From Coptis chinensis (taxonomy: Eukaryota; Streptophyta; Magnoliopsida; Ranunculales; Ranunculaceae): a stretch of DNA of 64,000 nt. Positions within the stretch are counted from its first letter, which is position 1. Each line of letters starts with the position of its first letter. This document shows, piece after piece, positions 1-11,698 of the stretch. Where the stretch lies: assembly GCA_015680905.1 (NCBI GenBank), contig CM027377.1, positions 61,649,501 through 61,713,500 on the forward strand, in the 5' to 3' direction. The translations under genes and the position numbers were made by a program. The notes beneath the pieces are model-generated. The model was given only the letters and a program-made list of their open reading frames with translations, did not search any database and was not told where the DNA came from.

Positions 1-949
1 ATTCCCACTCATTTCGTCCTTATTCACGCGGGGCTTTCTCTTTCTTGCCCCCATGTGTGATCCCCGCCCTCTCTTTGGGAACTCTCTTTTCCCTTTGGAG
101 TCACTCGTTGACTCTAGGTTCCATCGGGGCAGCTCGACCTGCCGTGGGCCCGATTTGAACCATTCGACCGCGGAAGGCTCATCCCCACCGCAGCCTCTAG
201 TTAGAGTGGCCTCGCTTTCCGTTGGGCCTCTCTCTTTGCCCCCGGTGTAGCGTACGCCTTTCTTCCGCGGGCGGCTCTCCCCGACCCGCGGCTCTATCTT
301 GAGATGGACCTCTCGTCCTCGGGCGTCTCTTGCCCTCACCTATGTTTCGTCTGACTGTTGCAGTTTACGTAGAATGGTGAAATTTGTTCCCCCAAAAGTG
401 CCATTGTATTATATATTTACAAATAGCTCCAGTGTATCATTCTGGATTTTCATTACATTCAAACATGAAACTTTTTTAGCATTCTCACATTCCATGGCTT
501 TTCCAGCACCTTTCCTCCCGCTGTTCTTAGCTTGTACGTACCGGCTCCTCCCACATCGACCACTGTATAGGGCCCCTCCCAGTTCGGCCCAAGCTTTCCA
601 TCATTCTCTCTCTTGGTACTTTCTCCTTTCGTCGCGCCACGGCATCCCTATCCCGAGCGCGCCGGCTTGACTCTCTTGTTATACCGATCTCTGCGGTCAG
701 CGGTGGTATTCCTCTAGTCGATCCGGCGCCGTCTCTTCTCTCTTACGCTAAAGATCATATCCGTTGCCAAGTATGCCCTCGTTCAGCCCGTCTCCACCGC
801 CTTTTGTCGTCGTTGGCTGCGACCATTTCCGTGGGAATCACGGCCTCTACCCCGTAAGCCAAAGCGAAGGGGTTTCCTTTGTTGATGTCCTAGGGCGTGG
901 CCTGTAATGAAGCCCAGAACATGACCTGAGTTCATCCCATACTCCTTTC

Positions 950-1374
950 TTATCCTCTAGCTTCCTCTTGAGAGTGTTCATAATGGCCTTGTTGGAAGAT
1001 TACGCCGCCCATTGCCGAGATTGTATGGGCCGAGAACCCCGCTTTAACCTTGTATGCTTGTAAGAACGCCTTCACCTTGGACCGGTGAACTGGGTTCCAT
1101 TGTCTGCTATGATAATATATGGCAACCCAAATCGGATGATGTTCTCCCACACAAACTTGATCACGTGAGTCTCCTTAACTTGTTCCGGGGCCCTTTGCCT
1201 CAATCCATTTGGTAAAATAATCCGTGGCGCCAACATGAATCTCCTTTTTTGTAGCCATGGGCGTGGACCCACTATATCCATTGCCCACATTGCGAAAAGG
1301 CCACGGACTTGACACCTGCGTGTAATGGTTCGGTTGGTGCAAAGATCATCTCGGCGAACCGGCACTTCTCGCAT
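950..1374 (-). mobile_element. integrase region of the gypsy fossil
   Basis: An integrase core-like segment contains the WAMDIVGP motif and the I-x-D-N-G-x-Q-F motif, which hold the first two catalytic acids of the gypsy integrase family. It lies downstream of RNase H as expected. Low-identity element sequence continues from here to the left edge of the window without another domain I can name. Confidence 0.85.
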
Positions 1375-2257
1375 CGTTTAGCATAGTCCCGGCGTCCCTT
1401 TCATATATCGGCCAAAAGTAGCCTGTGATATCGGTCGGTGTCTTTGTTGCCTGCCATTGGTGACTCCTACGTCTCCCCTCATGCAACTCCGCTAACACTT
1501 TCAAGGGGCTAATCTCGCCCGAGACACTTTAACAAAGGCCCACAGGAAATTCCGATCGATATAGCTCCCCATCTATGAGCCGCATTATCTCAGAGATATG
1601 CGATTTTCGGTCTCCTTTTCTCCCCTTTATCTTCCACCACGTCCCCGACAAAAACTCTTGATGGAGTACGATCCATCCCCTTCGTCCTCCTCTACATGAC
1701 ATACCTCCACCCTCTTTCCTCTCCCTCCTCGTGCTAAGGCTTCTCCAATCGCTTTACCTTTATCATTCTTTCTTCGATTCAGGGGATGCGGCCGCCACAT
1801 AGGCTAGGCGTCGGCATGTCCATTTTCACCGCGACCCAAATGTATGAATCTAACAACCGAAACTGGCAGCCCTCTTTTGCGGCACTTCCGGATATTTTTG
1901 CCATGCGTGGGCACGGGCCACGAACCCTCCCTTTGCACGACACACCACCCGATTTGAGTCGGAATAAACCATCAACTCTTTCACCCTACCTCTTACGCCA
2001 TTCTCATGCCCGCTATTCGCCACCATTATTACGCCCGTTATTTGATGCGCGAACCCCAACTTCATAGTTAACTCTATACATTTGTTTTCGCGTGACCAAC
2101 ACCGCCTTTATCCGTTGAATTTATGCGTGGCTGACCCATCGGCGAAGACTCTCCACCCATTCTTCCGATCCGGGGGTCCGGCCAATCCTGTTCCGTGATC
2201 CTTTCCGCCCCATGACCACCATCGTTTCCCCATGTGGGGTCCTCCATTGGAAACTCG

Positions 2258-3705
2258 CTAAGAATTCGCCACCGCTGCGCCTTTTTCTGGCGTTACGATA
2301 TCGCGTATCTCGTAAGAACTCAACATCACTGCCCATTTCAGCATCCTTCCCGACTTCTCAGCTTTCAATGCTTGCTTTAGCGGCAAATTGGTCACCACCA
2401 CTACAGAGTGCGCCTCAAAGTACGGTTTCAACTTCAGGGCCGAGAACACCAAAGCCAAAGCATATTTCTCTATTCTGCTATATCTGGTCTCGGCTTCCAG
2501 CAGTGTTTTACTTTGGAAGTATACCGGCTTTTCCAATTTACCCACAATTCTGACTAGTACCGAGCTAATGGCATATTCCGTGACCCCCAAATATAGGTAC
2601 AACCTCTCTCCCGATGCCAGTGGCGATTAGCATATGGGGCCTTGCCTAAGTAATCCTTCAACTCTTGGGCGCCCTTTCGCACTCCGGGGTCCATTCGAAA
2701 TCCAGTATTCCTCGGCCCGGCCCGGTATAGCGGGCCTACACTTATCGGCGACCGAGATGAATCTATTCAAAGCCGCGACCCCTTCCGCAGCAAGTCTACG
2801 CACCTCCTTGACGACATCGGAGGCGACGGCATCTCCACTAGGGCCCTTATAAATGCGGGGTTGGCTTCTATTCCCGGTGAGTAACTATGTATCCGGGGAA
2901 CTTTCCCGTAGTGACGCCGAACGTACATTTCTCTGGATTAAGTTTTAAATTGTACAACCGCAGTATTCTAAATGTCTCTTTCAAACCCTCCAGATGTTCT
3001 TCCTCCGACATACTCTTCTCTACCATGTCGTCTATGTAAATCTCAATCCCCTTTCGGATCTTGCTTTCGAACATTTTCTCCCCTAGCCGCTGAAAGGTGG
3101 CCCCGGCGTTTTTCAATCCAAACGGCATTCTTGTGTAACAGTACGTCCCGCCTTCCACCACGAAAGCTGTCTTTTCCTGATCTGGCCCGTACATGGCCAC
3201 GGTGGTTATATCCCATTGGCGCATCCATGAAAGAAAACACTTTAAACCCTGCAGGTTCTATCCACCATTTCGTCTACTCGGCATGGGGTAGCTATCTTTG
3301 GGGCACTCTGAATCACGTCCGTGAAGTCGGCCACATCCGCCTTGCCTTGCCATTCTTCTTAGGTACCGCTACCACATTTGACAGCCAGTCGGTAAAGGAC
3401 ACCTCTCGTATTATCCCTGCCCCCTTCAACCTCGCGACCTCTTCGCGAATTCCTTCGGCGTACCTTGGTCTAATCCCTCGCATCTTCTGTCTTACTGGTT
3501 TAGCGTCCCCCCTCATATGTAACTTATGACATGCGAACTCCGGGTCTAATCCGGTGACTTCCTCGATCATCCAGGCAAATACATCTCGGTTAGCAGATAA
3601 GAACAGTACTAATTTGCTCTTCCATTCCTCAGACAAACTGGACCCCACTGATGTGAACTTCTCTTCACCGTTCTCCCCCAAGTTTACTACCTCTATCTCA
3701 TCCAA
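2258..3705 (-). mobile_element. reverse transcriptase and RNase H regions of the gypsy fossil
   Basis: The reverse transcriptase is recognised by MPFGLKNAGATFQR and the YIDDM active-site box near 3030. RNase H follows downstream at about 2258-2602, with the Y-F-x-S-K-x-L and R-Y-x-x-x-E-K segments. Order and spacing are those of Ty3/gypsy pol. It is part of the broken element at 1-6184. Confidence 0.9.
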
Positions 3706-3904
3706 GGTCTTCGGTCCTTCTACTAACTCCGCCGATCCCTCCCCGACGGGGCACTGTAATTGCTATGCCTGCCTCTTCCTGGACCGCGAGGTCTCTTCCT
3801 CTGACCCACGGATCAATCTCTTCACCGTTACTCACGGTGGCTATTTTTTTGCCGACACCTGATCCCCATGGACCTCGTATACCCCGGTCGGGTAGGGAAC
3901 CGAA

Positions 3905-4339
3905 TCACTTGGTAGTAAGTGGAGGAACCGCTTTCATCTCGTGAATCCATCGCCTCCCCAGGATGGCGTTGTACTGCGAGTCGGCATCCACCACCTTAAA
4001 CCTGGAAAACACCGTAACAGGTCCCGCAGTCACTGGGAGCAGTAGCTCCCCCAAGGGTTCCGTCATGCTCCCGTTGAACCCATACAAATTTGTTGGCGAG
4101 GGTCTCAGCTGCTTCCTTTCTATGTTCATTTCTTCCATTGCCCCTCTAAATAGTAAATCCACAGCACTGCCGCAATCCACCAACACCCTCTTTACTATGT
4201 AATTTCCCATAGTCACCGTGATCACCAACGCGTCCTCATGCGGGGGAGTCGATGGTTTCGGAGGTCGCGTCGGAGAAGCGTGATGCTCTTCCTCCCCACT
4301 GCGACCCGAAAATCGTCGCGCGACTGCCCTGCATCTCAT
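3905..4339 (-). mobile_element. aspartic protease region of the gypsy fossil
   Basis: A retropepsin-like segment lies between gag and reverse transcriptase, as expected for gypsy elements. Its HEDALVITVTMG and RVLVDCGSAVDLLF stretches match the flap and active-site context typical of the plant Tat lineage. It is part of the broken element at 1-6184. Confidence 0.8.
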
Positions 4340-4630
4340 GTTTGCTGTATGCTTGCATTTCGCCTTATTATGTCGCGGTGTGCATTATGGCTCAATATCT
4401 CTCCACCGAAGATCACATTGATCGTTCCTAGTATCCTCCACGGGTGGCGCTGCTCCCCTTTGTCCCCTTCCGCTACAAACTCCTTCAATAATCCCCTTGC
4501 TATCATCCTCTGAATTAGCCACCTTAACGCATAACAGCCGTCCGTCTCGTGATTGTGTATTTGATGATAAGCACAATAAGGTCTGCCTTGTACCTCCAGC
4601 GGGCTTGGCGGACCCTCATACCCCCGGAGG

Positions 4631-5787
4631 TTACGGATCAGCGGTAGTATTTAATTTCAGCGGCTTATTCAGTGGCACTTGCTCTTCCTCGCGGTAAGGC
4701 TTTTTGTCTCGACCTTCCCTTCTAACCTCTTCGCGGTCCCTGTAGGGCCGCGATGAAGACTTTCGATACCCGCTGCCCCCTTTATCAGAGGGTTCATATT
4801 GCCGACGCCCCTCCGTTTTATCCAACGATAACACCGCCTTTCCCGGCCTTCTCACCTCCTTCTGCATGGTGTCCTCATACCTAATGTACTTTTCCACCCT
4901 CGGATGCAAGTCCTGTAGAGTTGCTATCTCATTCTTTGCTACCGATTCATGTACTCTAGTTCCCGGGAGCAACCCTCTCTCGAAAGCTATCACCGCCGTC
5001 CTTTCATCTAGATTCTCCACTTTCAAAGTCTCCGCCTTGAATCTGCACAAGAAATCTCTCACTGATTCCGCCGACCTCTGCCTTACGTTGAACAAGGCCG
5101 CGATGTCCACCACACGCTTCTTTTGATGTATGAAGTGATCAATGAACGCCTGCTCCAACTCCTGAAAGTTATTAATACTCTTCGAAGGTAACCTGTAATA
5201 CCAATCGGATGCTCCCCCTTTTAAGCTTGCCGGGAACATCATACATCTTAGTCTGTCATACCGCGACTCTTGCCACAGCGGCATCTGCCGGAAATGGTGA
5301 ATGTGGTCCATTTGGGTCTCTGTTCCATCATACCTCTCAAACCTTGGCTGATTGAACCTCTTGGCACTTCCGACTTCCATATCAAATCTGCGGTGGGTTG
5401 CGATTCAACCCGCCACCACTTTTCGCCCAGCGCCTCCTGCTCCCTTGAGTGCCGTCCAAGCTAGCCCGGATCGTTGGCTATCATTTCCTGACTTGTTCCT
5501 TAGTGAGCCCCACCGTTTTTGTTCTTCGCATCCGTTCCCCTTCCTCCTCTTTCTGCTCTAGACCCTCCCTTTCCGACTCCTCTATAGTTTCTCTCTCCCT
5601 TCTCAACCCCCTCATTTTCCTCCCTCAACCTCGATATTTCCTCATGCAACAACCTTGTTTCCTCTGCTCCGGACATTATTGTCTCTTCCCCTGTCCCAGC
5701 TCCTCCCCGCCCGGCTTCTTGTTGACTCCCCGTCCCTCGGGCGGTATCGTCTTCTTTGGTTAAGCCCACTCTTCTTTTTGTTGCCAT
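4631..5787 (-). mobile_element. gag region of the gypsy fossil
   Basis: The segment encodes a retrotransposon gag-like region. It includes the typical stretch with W-Y-x-L followed by F-x-x-F and R-x-x-E-S-V-R-D-F, which belongs to the plant gypsy capsid domain. A charged, Glu/Arg-rich N-terminal part precedes it toward 5787. It belongs to the fossil at 1-6184. Confidence 0.85.
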
Positions 5788-5841
5788 TTCACTATTTTTC
5801 TTTTCTCTTTCTTTTTTCTCTCCCCATGGGACGGAGCCAAA

Positions 5842-6184
5842 TGTTGTGACCTACCTCTTCTCCTCCTCTCCTCTTCTATTTATAATTCCCCTCCTCTCTT
5901 TTGGACCCATCCATCTGTCCACCCATCTTACGGTCTTTGAACCGCCATGTGTTAAGTTCGTGACGACGTTAGGGTTTCACCCTTCCTCCGCTAGGCATGC
6001 CAAATGGTTCGATTCCATGTCGGCTAGCCTTCATATTTGCGGTTCTCCTTGTCGGTTCGGTTTTCGGCCTCCATACTTGGCTTCCCGCCTTGCGGTCTCG
6101 ATGCCCGCGCGTCGTCCCCCCCACATCCTCTCCCGGCTTCCTTATCCGATAGATTCTCGGCCCTCATACACTTTGGTCGCCACA
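5842..6184 (-). mobile_element. LTR of the gypsy fossil
   Basis: The segment has related inverted ends: TGTGGCGACC at the upstream end on the minus strand and GGTCACAACA at the downstream end. A TATAAATA box lies on the minus strand near 5880. Directly internal to it, at 5821-5841, is a primer-binding-like sequence of the TTTGGCNCCG type common in plant gypsy elements. The outer boundary at 6184 rests on the TG/CA ends only, because the partner LTR is not in the window. Confidence 0.65.
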
Positions 6185-6824
6185 ATTTGCTTACGTCTTT
6201 GGGGATTTGATGTTAAATTCTTGGTGAAGTGTGTTTTAGAAATGAACGCGTGGTTGGAGAGTTTGGAGTTGGATTTGGTGAGATTGAAAATGGACAACAT
6301 CAAATTGTGTGCAACCTGTCATGATAAATAAAAAGACCGTGTAAGCGTGATAAAAGAAAGTCCGAGATGCAAACAAATGCTCTGCAAGGTCCTTTATCGC
6401 GAGGTTTGATAATGGTTATGCCAAAAGGAATGTTGTTATGAGAGGTTTACTTTTCATTTCGTTTGCATGCCAATGGGCATTTGAGATGCGGTTTCTGCAG
6501 TTAGATTCTTTCGTGCCTTCTGTGAGTTGCTTTCTAAGTTTGACATTCCCGGATATTACTAGAGCCCCTGTTTTCCATGATGAACAACCCCCACAAGAAT
6601 TCCTCCCTCGAAATTTTAAGAAGGTCATTTTCACTATATTGTGGCGCATGGTGCTTCTTTATTTATTTTCATATTTTCATTGTCGAGTTTGGCAATGACA
6701 TTGTATCATGAGATGTCGGGTGTATCATGAGATGTCTTGGTGTAGTTATTGCTAGGGTATATTGCATCATCGACGGTTGTACATTAGTTATTTTCATTGT
6801 CGTTTATGGTCATTACATTGCAGC
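6185..6824. other. unassigned stretch with a possible exon remnant
   Basis: This is non-repetitive sequence between the gypsy LTR and a LINE-type insertion. A plus-strand reading frame near 6190-6331 has a coding-like tail (NAWLESLELDLVRLKMDN), and another short frame lies at 6438-6698. I recognise neither. They could be remnants of a host gene whose 3' part continues past the LINE insertion to about 7880, but nothing confirms this. Confidence 0.3.
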
Positions 6825-6843
6825 AAGAACCATTAGTTACCCT

Positions 6844-7490
6844 ATTGCAGACAACTAACCCTTCATACATGCGAAACATGTATGAAGGGTTAGTTGTTTG
6901 AAATGAGGATGTAGATGCGATCTCTCGGAGAGTGAATCTGAGTTGTTTGGGGATGGTCCAACGCTTGCATTGCCAAAGAGCACATCAAAGTATCAGCTGA
7001 CTTCGAGAATCAATGGACTCTTGTGAAGCCAAAAAAGCAAAAAGGATCAAGAGCGTTCTTGAGGGAGAAATAGAGCCTACACTTGCAATGATGAAGAAGG
7101 TTAAGTTGTTAACCAAAACAAAAAGATGAGACATCTTGAGGACTACACAAAAGAGTTTTGGGATGACACTTTGGGACTTACTTATGTGTGTTGTGCTTGC
7201 GAAGGTTTCTTTTGTAATTATGATGAAAGCCTTGGACTCATCTTAGGAAAGATCATCCTAAGATTGTAAAGGAAATCATGACTAGAAAGTAGGATTTCTA
7301 GCTCTACTTTCTTAGGGTTCGATTGTAGCATGTCTAGTGATCTCTCAGGTATGTTAGGCTATAGTATGTTGATTTGCGTCTTTGTGTGCCTCCTTATAAT
7401 GATCTAACTCTTAGGGAGGCTTGTAAGGTTTACCCCTTTTGCAATATAAACCGGTGGGGGTCTGCCTTAACCCCATAACTTTTCAAAAAA
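6844..7490 (+). mobile_element. LINE-type insertion with 19-bp target duplication
   Basis: The 19-bp sequence AAGAACCATTAGTTACCCT occurs at 6825-6843 and again at 7491-7509. The right copy follows an A-rich tail. This is the signature of target-primed reverse transcription. The 647-bp insert has no long open frame, so it is a 5'-truncated LINE or another retroposed sequence. Its left end carries a perfect 21-bp inverted repeat, described separately. Confidence 0.8.
6851..6897. repeat. perfect 21-bp inverted repeat, 5-nt loop
   Basis: Arms at 6851-6871 and 6877-6897 are exact reverse complements separated by CGAAA. The structure lies seven bases inside the left end of the retroposed insert at 6844-7490. 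It may have formed during insertion, for example by template switching at the 5' junction. Confidence 0.9.
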
Positions 7491-7509
7491 AAGAACCATT
7501 AGTTACCCT

Positions 7510-8183
7510 TATTGGTATGTGGAGGTGTATTCATTGTCATGTTTAATCTGTATATTGTGTGTAGATGGACATTCTTATTGTATTTATTACTTGTTCCCTT
7601 AATTTGCGACTGCAGAGAGTTGGCCCTTGCACACCAAAGAAGGAGGCCGGTTAGATTTTATTTGTCTTAATTTGGAGTGCATACTTAAGCAGCTCAGGGC
7701 GACACTTCATCGAGATAGTTCGTCTTGAAAATGTGTAACATGGTAGCCTCTTGGTGGGCATTGTGAAGAAAATAATTCAATTTAGTTGTGGGGGGTTCAT
7801 TTGCTTGTTTGTTTAATGTTGGGATATTTGTAGATGTGATGGTTCTTGTCGTTATCATCGACTAGTTTATGCAAGTGCTAATGTTTTGGGTCCGTAATGT
7901 TTTTCCCTAATGTTTTCCATAATGTAAATGAGTGCTTTGAATGTATGCATCTGTTTAGGGTTGGACATCCAAATCTATTCTGGGCCATCTCTAATTTGTG
8001 TAGATTTCTTTGAACACGGAACCATTGGCAACATTGCGTTCTTCTTGACTTTGGGCAATGCATCAAAAAAACTTTCCTTTTGGATTTGATGATTTGAGAT
8101 AGAAGTGATCCCCCTCGGTACCTGCAAATTACTTCAATAAAGTTTAACTCAAAGCACTCCAACAAACAGGTCTAATTGCATGA
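7510..8183. other. unassigned non-coding stretch
   Basis: I see no convincing coding sequence or known repeat here. The composition looks like 3'-UTR or intergenic DNA. The small minus-strand frame at 7878-8165 has no recognisable domain. Confidence 0.3.
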
Positions 8184-8391
8184 TCGAAAGTGAGCGGGAG
8201 CTAAACGATTTTTGGTGGAAGGGAGGGCTATGCGGACAAAAACCAACTTAACTTGGTTGGTTTCTGTCTGTCTGTCCTCACTTCTCTCTCATTTTTTCTC
8301 CTTCTCCTTCACCCATCTCTCCCTCTCCCCTGCATCACCCAACTCTCTCTCTCTCTCTCCCCACAGACAAAAACCACATGCAGTATACTAG
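8184..8391 (+). mobile_element. short Helitron-like element, copy 1
   Basis: The element starts A|TCGAAAGTGAGCGGGAGC and ends with TATACTAG|T. Its middle has a CT-rich tract and a GCGGACAAAAACC segment shared with copy 2. The TC start, CTAG end and A/T insertion site fit a short non-autonomous Helitron. This copy is more diverged and lacks the left arm of the 3' hairpin seen in copies 2 and 3. Confidence 0.5.
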
Positions 8392-8394
8392 TAA

Positions 8395-8585
8395 TCGAGT
8401 GAGCGGAGCGAACGATCTTGGCGTAGGGGGTATCTGCGGACAAAAACCTAGTTGGTTGGTTGGTTTCTGTCTGTCCTCAACTTCTCTCTCATTTTTTTCT
8501 TAGCCCCAATACCCTTTCTCCTTCACCCAACTCTCTCTCTCTCCCCAGCGGCTCGGCCACTCCCCACTGCCATGCAGTATACTAG
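8395..8585 (+). mobile_element. short Helitron-like element, copy 2 (191 bp)
   Basis: The element begins A|TCGAGTGAGCGGAGCGAACG and ends in the hairpin ACTGC-CAT-GCAGT followed by ATACTAG|T. A small hairpin a few bases before a CTRR end, a 5' TC and an A/T target are Helitron hallmarks. It lies three bases after copy 1. A 190-bp copy on the minus strand at 51593-51782 confirms the two boundaries. Confidence 0.6.
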
Positions 8586-8662
8586 TATCATCTAAGAGGT
8601 AGTTAAAGTAAAATCCATGTAACCACAAATCTAATCAACATGAATCAAAACATAAAGAACTG

Positions 8663-8684
8663 ATCGTTCACTCCGCTCACTCGA
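8663..8684 (-). mobile_element. 5'-end fragment of the same Helitron-like family
   Basis: The 22 bases are the reverse complement of the family's 5' end, with one substitution, starting at 8684 and again preceded by A. No 3' end follows within the next few hundred bases in the expected direction, so this is a broken fragment. Confidence 0.5.
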
Positions 8685-9170
8685 TTAACTTGATAATGAG
8701 CGTGCACCCATTTGTTACGCGCCTTTTTGCTCTGGGGAGTACGGTATATGTTTTACCATGGAAATCCAAAGTTGAGATGAACAACTTGGAATAAGACAAT
8801 TTGCACGGGTAGTTGTATAAATAGGCATTTCCAAACCAAATTCATTAAGGATGGATTTGCAATAGGTCATATCTTGCAATAGTGACAAAACAAATAATAA
8901 AAGGCTAGATGTATGGTAAAAGGGTGCGAGATGTATGGTGCGCCATTACATCTCGCCACTCATAAAAATATATAACCTAAGTTACATTGACACGGACACA
9001 CACACACATGCATGCATGCAACACGCCTCATCTATTATTGGACATCCTTCGTCTTTGACCTTCTTCAATATAGAAGAGCAACTTTTAGCGATTAGATTGC
9101 GCCTCTTTCTTATGCAGAAATGTCTCAACCGACATATAATTTAGGGTCTTTTAAATAAATGGGCGTTGAG
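8685..9170. other. non-coding stretch with short AC/ATGC repeats
   Basis: There is no convincing gene. A small (AC)n and (ATGC)n microsatellite lies near 8996-9019. A segment near 8925-8965 resembles the subterminal sequence of the MULE-like ends at 9656 and 43460. Confidence 0.3.
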
Positions 9171-9405
9171 CTATGAACAATGAGTGTTCATAGTCCATAC
9201 AAGACGCGTCTATGAACAATCAATGTTCATAGTCATGAGCTATGAATATTCTTTGTTCATACCACAATTGGACTATGAACAATGATTGTTCATATCACAA
9301 TGGACTATGTTCATACCACAATTGATTGTTCATAGTTCGGTGGAGCTATGAACACTCATTGTTGAACTATTGTTATGAGCTATGAACAATGAGTGTTCAT
9401 AGTCC
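9171..9405. repeat. palindromic array P1 (type II units)
   Basis: The array holds about eight units of the imperfect palindrome TATGAACA-N5-TGTTCATA, or degraded forms of it. Type II spacers are ATGAG, CTCAT, ATCAA and ATGAT. Linkers resemble CCACAATTGG and GTCATGAGC. Units occur in both orientations. Confidence 0.9.
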
Positions 9406-9655
9406 ATACTCTCATCCACCGTCTCCAAAGAGGAAGATGGCGAAGCCTCATCACCACTACTCACTTACGGTTCTCTCTCTCCATTCATTAACTTCAGCCC
9501 CACCACTCAAACTATCACTAGTCATAGACATTGCACAATCAAAGAAAGAAAGAAAGCTCAAATTTGTAAAGTTGAAAAGGCTAACCCGCTTCAAGTTGGA
9601 CGAGAGTTTTTTTTCTTTTCTTTCTTTCTTCTCTCTTTCTTTCTTTTTGGTATTT

Positions 9656-9703
9656 GGGTAAATCTATGGTGCGCAGGGTGTATGTCATCTGGACCACTCA
9701 CAC
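9656..9703 (+). repeat. MULE-like terminal repeat, left end
   Basis: The sequence starts GGGTAAATCTATGGTGCGCA and is matched in inverted orientation at 43413-43460 with one mismatch over 48 bp. Length and GGG start suit a Mutator-like terminal inverted repeat. Flanking bases do not show a clear 8-11 bp target duplication. Confidence 0.6.
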
Positions 9704-10091
9704 ACAAAAAGCTTCTAACAAGTCAAAAAACCCTCAACTGCCCAAACACCTCGAGACAATCAAAACGTTTCGTGTTCCCAAAACCTAAATCATTACACGC
9801 CCACAAATCGCCGTAACTTCGGGCCCACAAATCCAGCCCAAACAGTTCGCGCACATTCCCCAAAACCTTATTTCAAAACAAAACAGCTGTCAGACACGTG
9901 TTTTCAAATCTTTACTTTTTAAACCGTTCTTTCCACATGCAACAAATGTCCACATGCACCCTAGATTTACCCAAAAATAAAGGGGGCTGTGTAAGTACCC
10001 TCCGTTCTACACTACAGAGCACGTGTCCACAAGGCAGACGCGTCTTGCCCATTTCGTCCCACCACATCGGATCGTACCAACGACCCAACAA
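9704..10091. other. non-coding stretch inside the MULE-like end
   Basis: This is subterminal sequence next to the terminal repeat at 9656, moderately rich in C on this strand. I see no coding frame with a recognisable domain and no repeat shared with the rest of the window. Confidence 0.3.
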
Positions 10092-10150
10092 GAGTATGAA
10101 CATTCAGTGTTCATACTCCTAGTGAACTATGAACACGAAAGTATGAACAA
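10092..10150. repeat. palindromic array P2 (type I units)
   Basis: The array has two units, one complete with spacer TTCAG and one degraded, immediately upstream of repeat R-A copy 1. The same array-to-R-A junction recurs at 22146, 32631 and 35054. Confidence 0.85.
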
Positions 10151-11351
10151 CAAAGGAAAGGAAGGAGAGAGAAGAAATGGGACCCATGATTGTCCTTAAG
10201 ACCTTAACTCATTACTAGATTCGGCTCGAGTTGTAGACTCAAGCTCAAAGCCATTTTCCTTCTGAACAAAGTACATGGCTGTCCACCTAAGCAAAAAACT
10301 GGCCATTAGATTAATTGATCCAACACGCTATTTAGAGTAGAAAGTGAAAGTGAGTAAACCGATCCCTTCCCCTATATCTATATTTCTTGCCGTTTGAGAG
10401 TCGGTTGATTTGTGAATTTGTTCTTTACTTAAATAGTTCAATTTTTATTTCGGTATATTTCCGACATCGATATATTTCAGTTCAATTTGTTATGGTGGTA
10501 TATTGCATCCAAGATATGAGGGCCTTTGGATCAATTACATCGGATTGCAATACACATATGAGTGCCCCCAGATGTGAGGGCACACCATACATATAGCACC
10601 ATAGATTTAGCCAATAGCTAAAGACAATATAGTGTTCTTAATTGTATTTTATTGTTTTTCACATATACTGATGTTCTGAGGCATCCAGCTCCATTGCCTA
10701 ATTCCACAATTGTCAAGGAAACACAAGCAGGTGCAACGACAGTGCAAGGGGCATCAGATTTTCAGCAAGAAGGACCTCGGTGCAGCAACTACAAAGAGAT
10801 GTAGTTGACGTTGGCAAACAAAAGAAGGAGAATAAGCGGAAGCTTGGTGTTGAAGAGTCAAATTCCACTCCTAAAGTTGCCAGGATTACAAGATCGATGA
10901 AGCGCCCGGAGGGTGACATTTGTGGAGTTTTACGCCAAAGCAATGTTACATTGGGTGTAGTCTTTCTATTCATAAACAGCCGAAAGTGTTTCTCTTCATC
11001 AAGTATTTTGGCAATGTAAATAATCGGTGACAAAGTTACAATCTGAGTTTGAAGTAGCCGATGCAAATCCGGAAGATTGTAAGCTTCTTCAAGACTTGGA
11101 AACTAAAGAAAGATGTTTAATCAATGCAGAATCAAATAGATTCCATGGCAACTATGTCCCAATCGAAATTCAATTACGTTACTATTGAGACATCTCGCAT
11201 GCCTAAGCCATGAAAATCCATGAAAACCTATAATCAATCAATCAATTAGTATATGACATTTACGTTAACTTAATGCGAAATCCGCGGCAATGAATCCTCC
11301 CTACATCAATTGTACCAGTCATTTACCAAAAAACCAAACCCAACAGAGACT
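10151..11351 (+). repeat. dispersed repeat R-A, copy 1
   Basis: This is the first of four closely similar copies (others at 22147-23130, 32632-33737 and 35055-35570). All begin right after a palindromic array with AACAACAAAGGAAAGG, then share a stretch with coding-like fragments such as NSTPKVARITRSMKR and SNRFHGNYVPIEIQ. I do not recognise the source gene. This copy carries an extra insert of roughly 120 bp that ends in a degraded MULE-like terminal sequence near 10570-10612. The repeat may be a non-autonomous element with captured exons. Confidence 0.75.
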
Positions 11352-11399
11352 TCATTTGTATTTAAATGAAAAGTAGCCTTGATTGCATACATACAATTG

Positions 11400-11583
11400 G
11401 ACTATGAACAATAATTGTTCATATCACAATTGGACTATGAACAGTGATTGTTCATAGTTCGGTAGCTATGAACACTCATTGTTCATACCTCATAGCTATG
11501 AACAATGAGTGCTCATAGTCCATATTGTACGTACTATGAACAATCAATGTTCATAGTCATGAGCTATGAATATTCTTTGCTCA
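11400..11583. repeat. palindromic array P3 (type II units)
   Basis: Six or so units of TATGAACA-N5-TGTTCATA lie here, with the ATGAG/CTCAT/ATCAA spacers and the same linkers as P1. P3 follows R-A copy 1 by about 50 bases. Confidence 0.85.
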
Positions 11584-11698
11584 AGAACTCTAAAGGACTG
11601 TTATCTCGATTCATTCATGCATACATTGATTAGGCTATTTCATTAAGGACTATTATTTGATTAGCACTGCTAAAAAGTAAAAACTAAGAAAATTGCAT

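Larger units (their letters stand above)
1..6184 (-). mobile_element. Ty3/gypsy LTR retrotransposon fossil, Tat-like, partial
   Basis: A minus-strand Ty3/gypsy element runs in from the left edge. Reading from high to low coordinates it has one LTR, a primer-binding-like site, gag, protease, reverse transcriptase, RNase H and integrase segments, the usual gypsy order. The gag and protease sequences resemble the plant Tat lineage; this is judged from memory of the family, not from a search. The second LTR is presumably left of the window, so no age can be taken from LTR divergence. It is clearly broken, with many interruptions along its length, and is not a recent insertion. Confidence 0.9.

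Noticed and set aside
2972-3529. Long plus-strand open frame in the gypsy region
   Set aside because: It is antisense to the reverse transcriptase, which accounts for the open frame.
5756-6331. 191-codon plus-strand open frame as a gene
   Set aside because: Most of it is antisense to the gypsy LTR and no domain is seen; only the last 40 codons look coding-like.
7878-8165. Minus-strand 95-codon frame
   Set aside because: It has no recognisable domain, no neighbouring exons and unremarkable composition.
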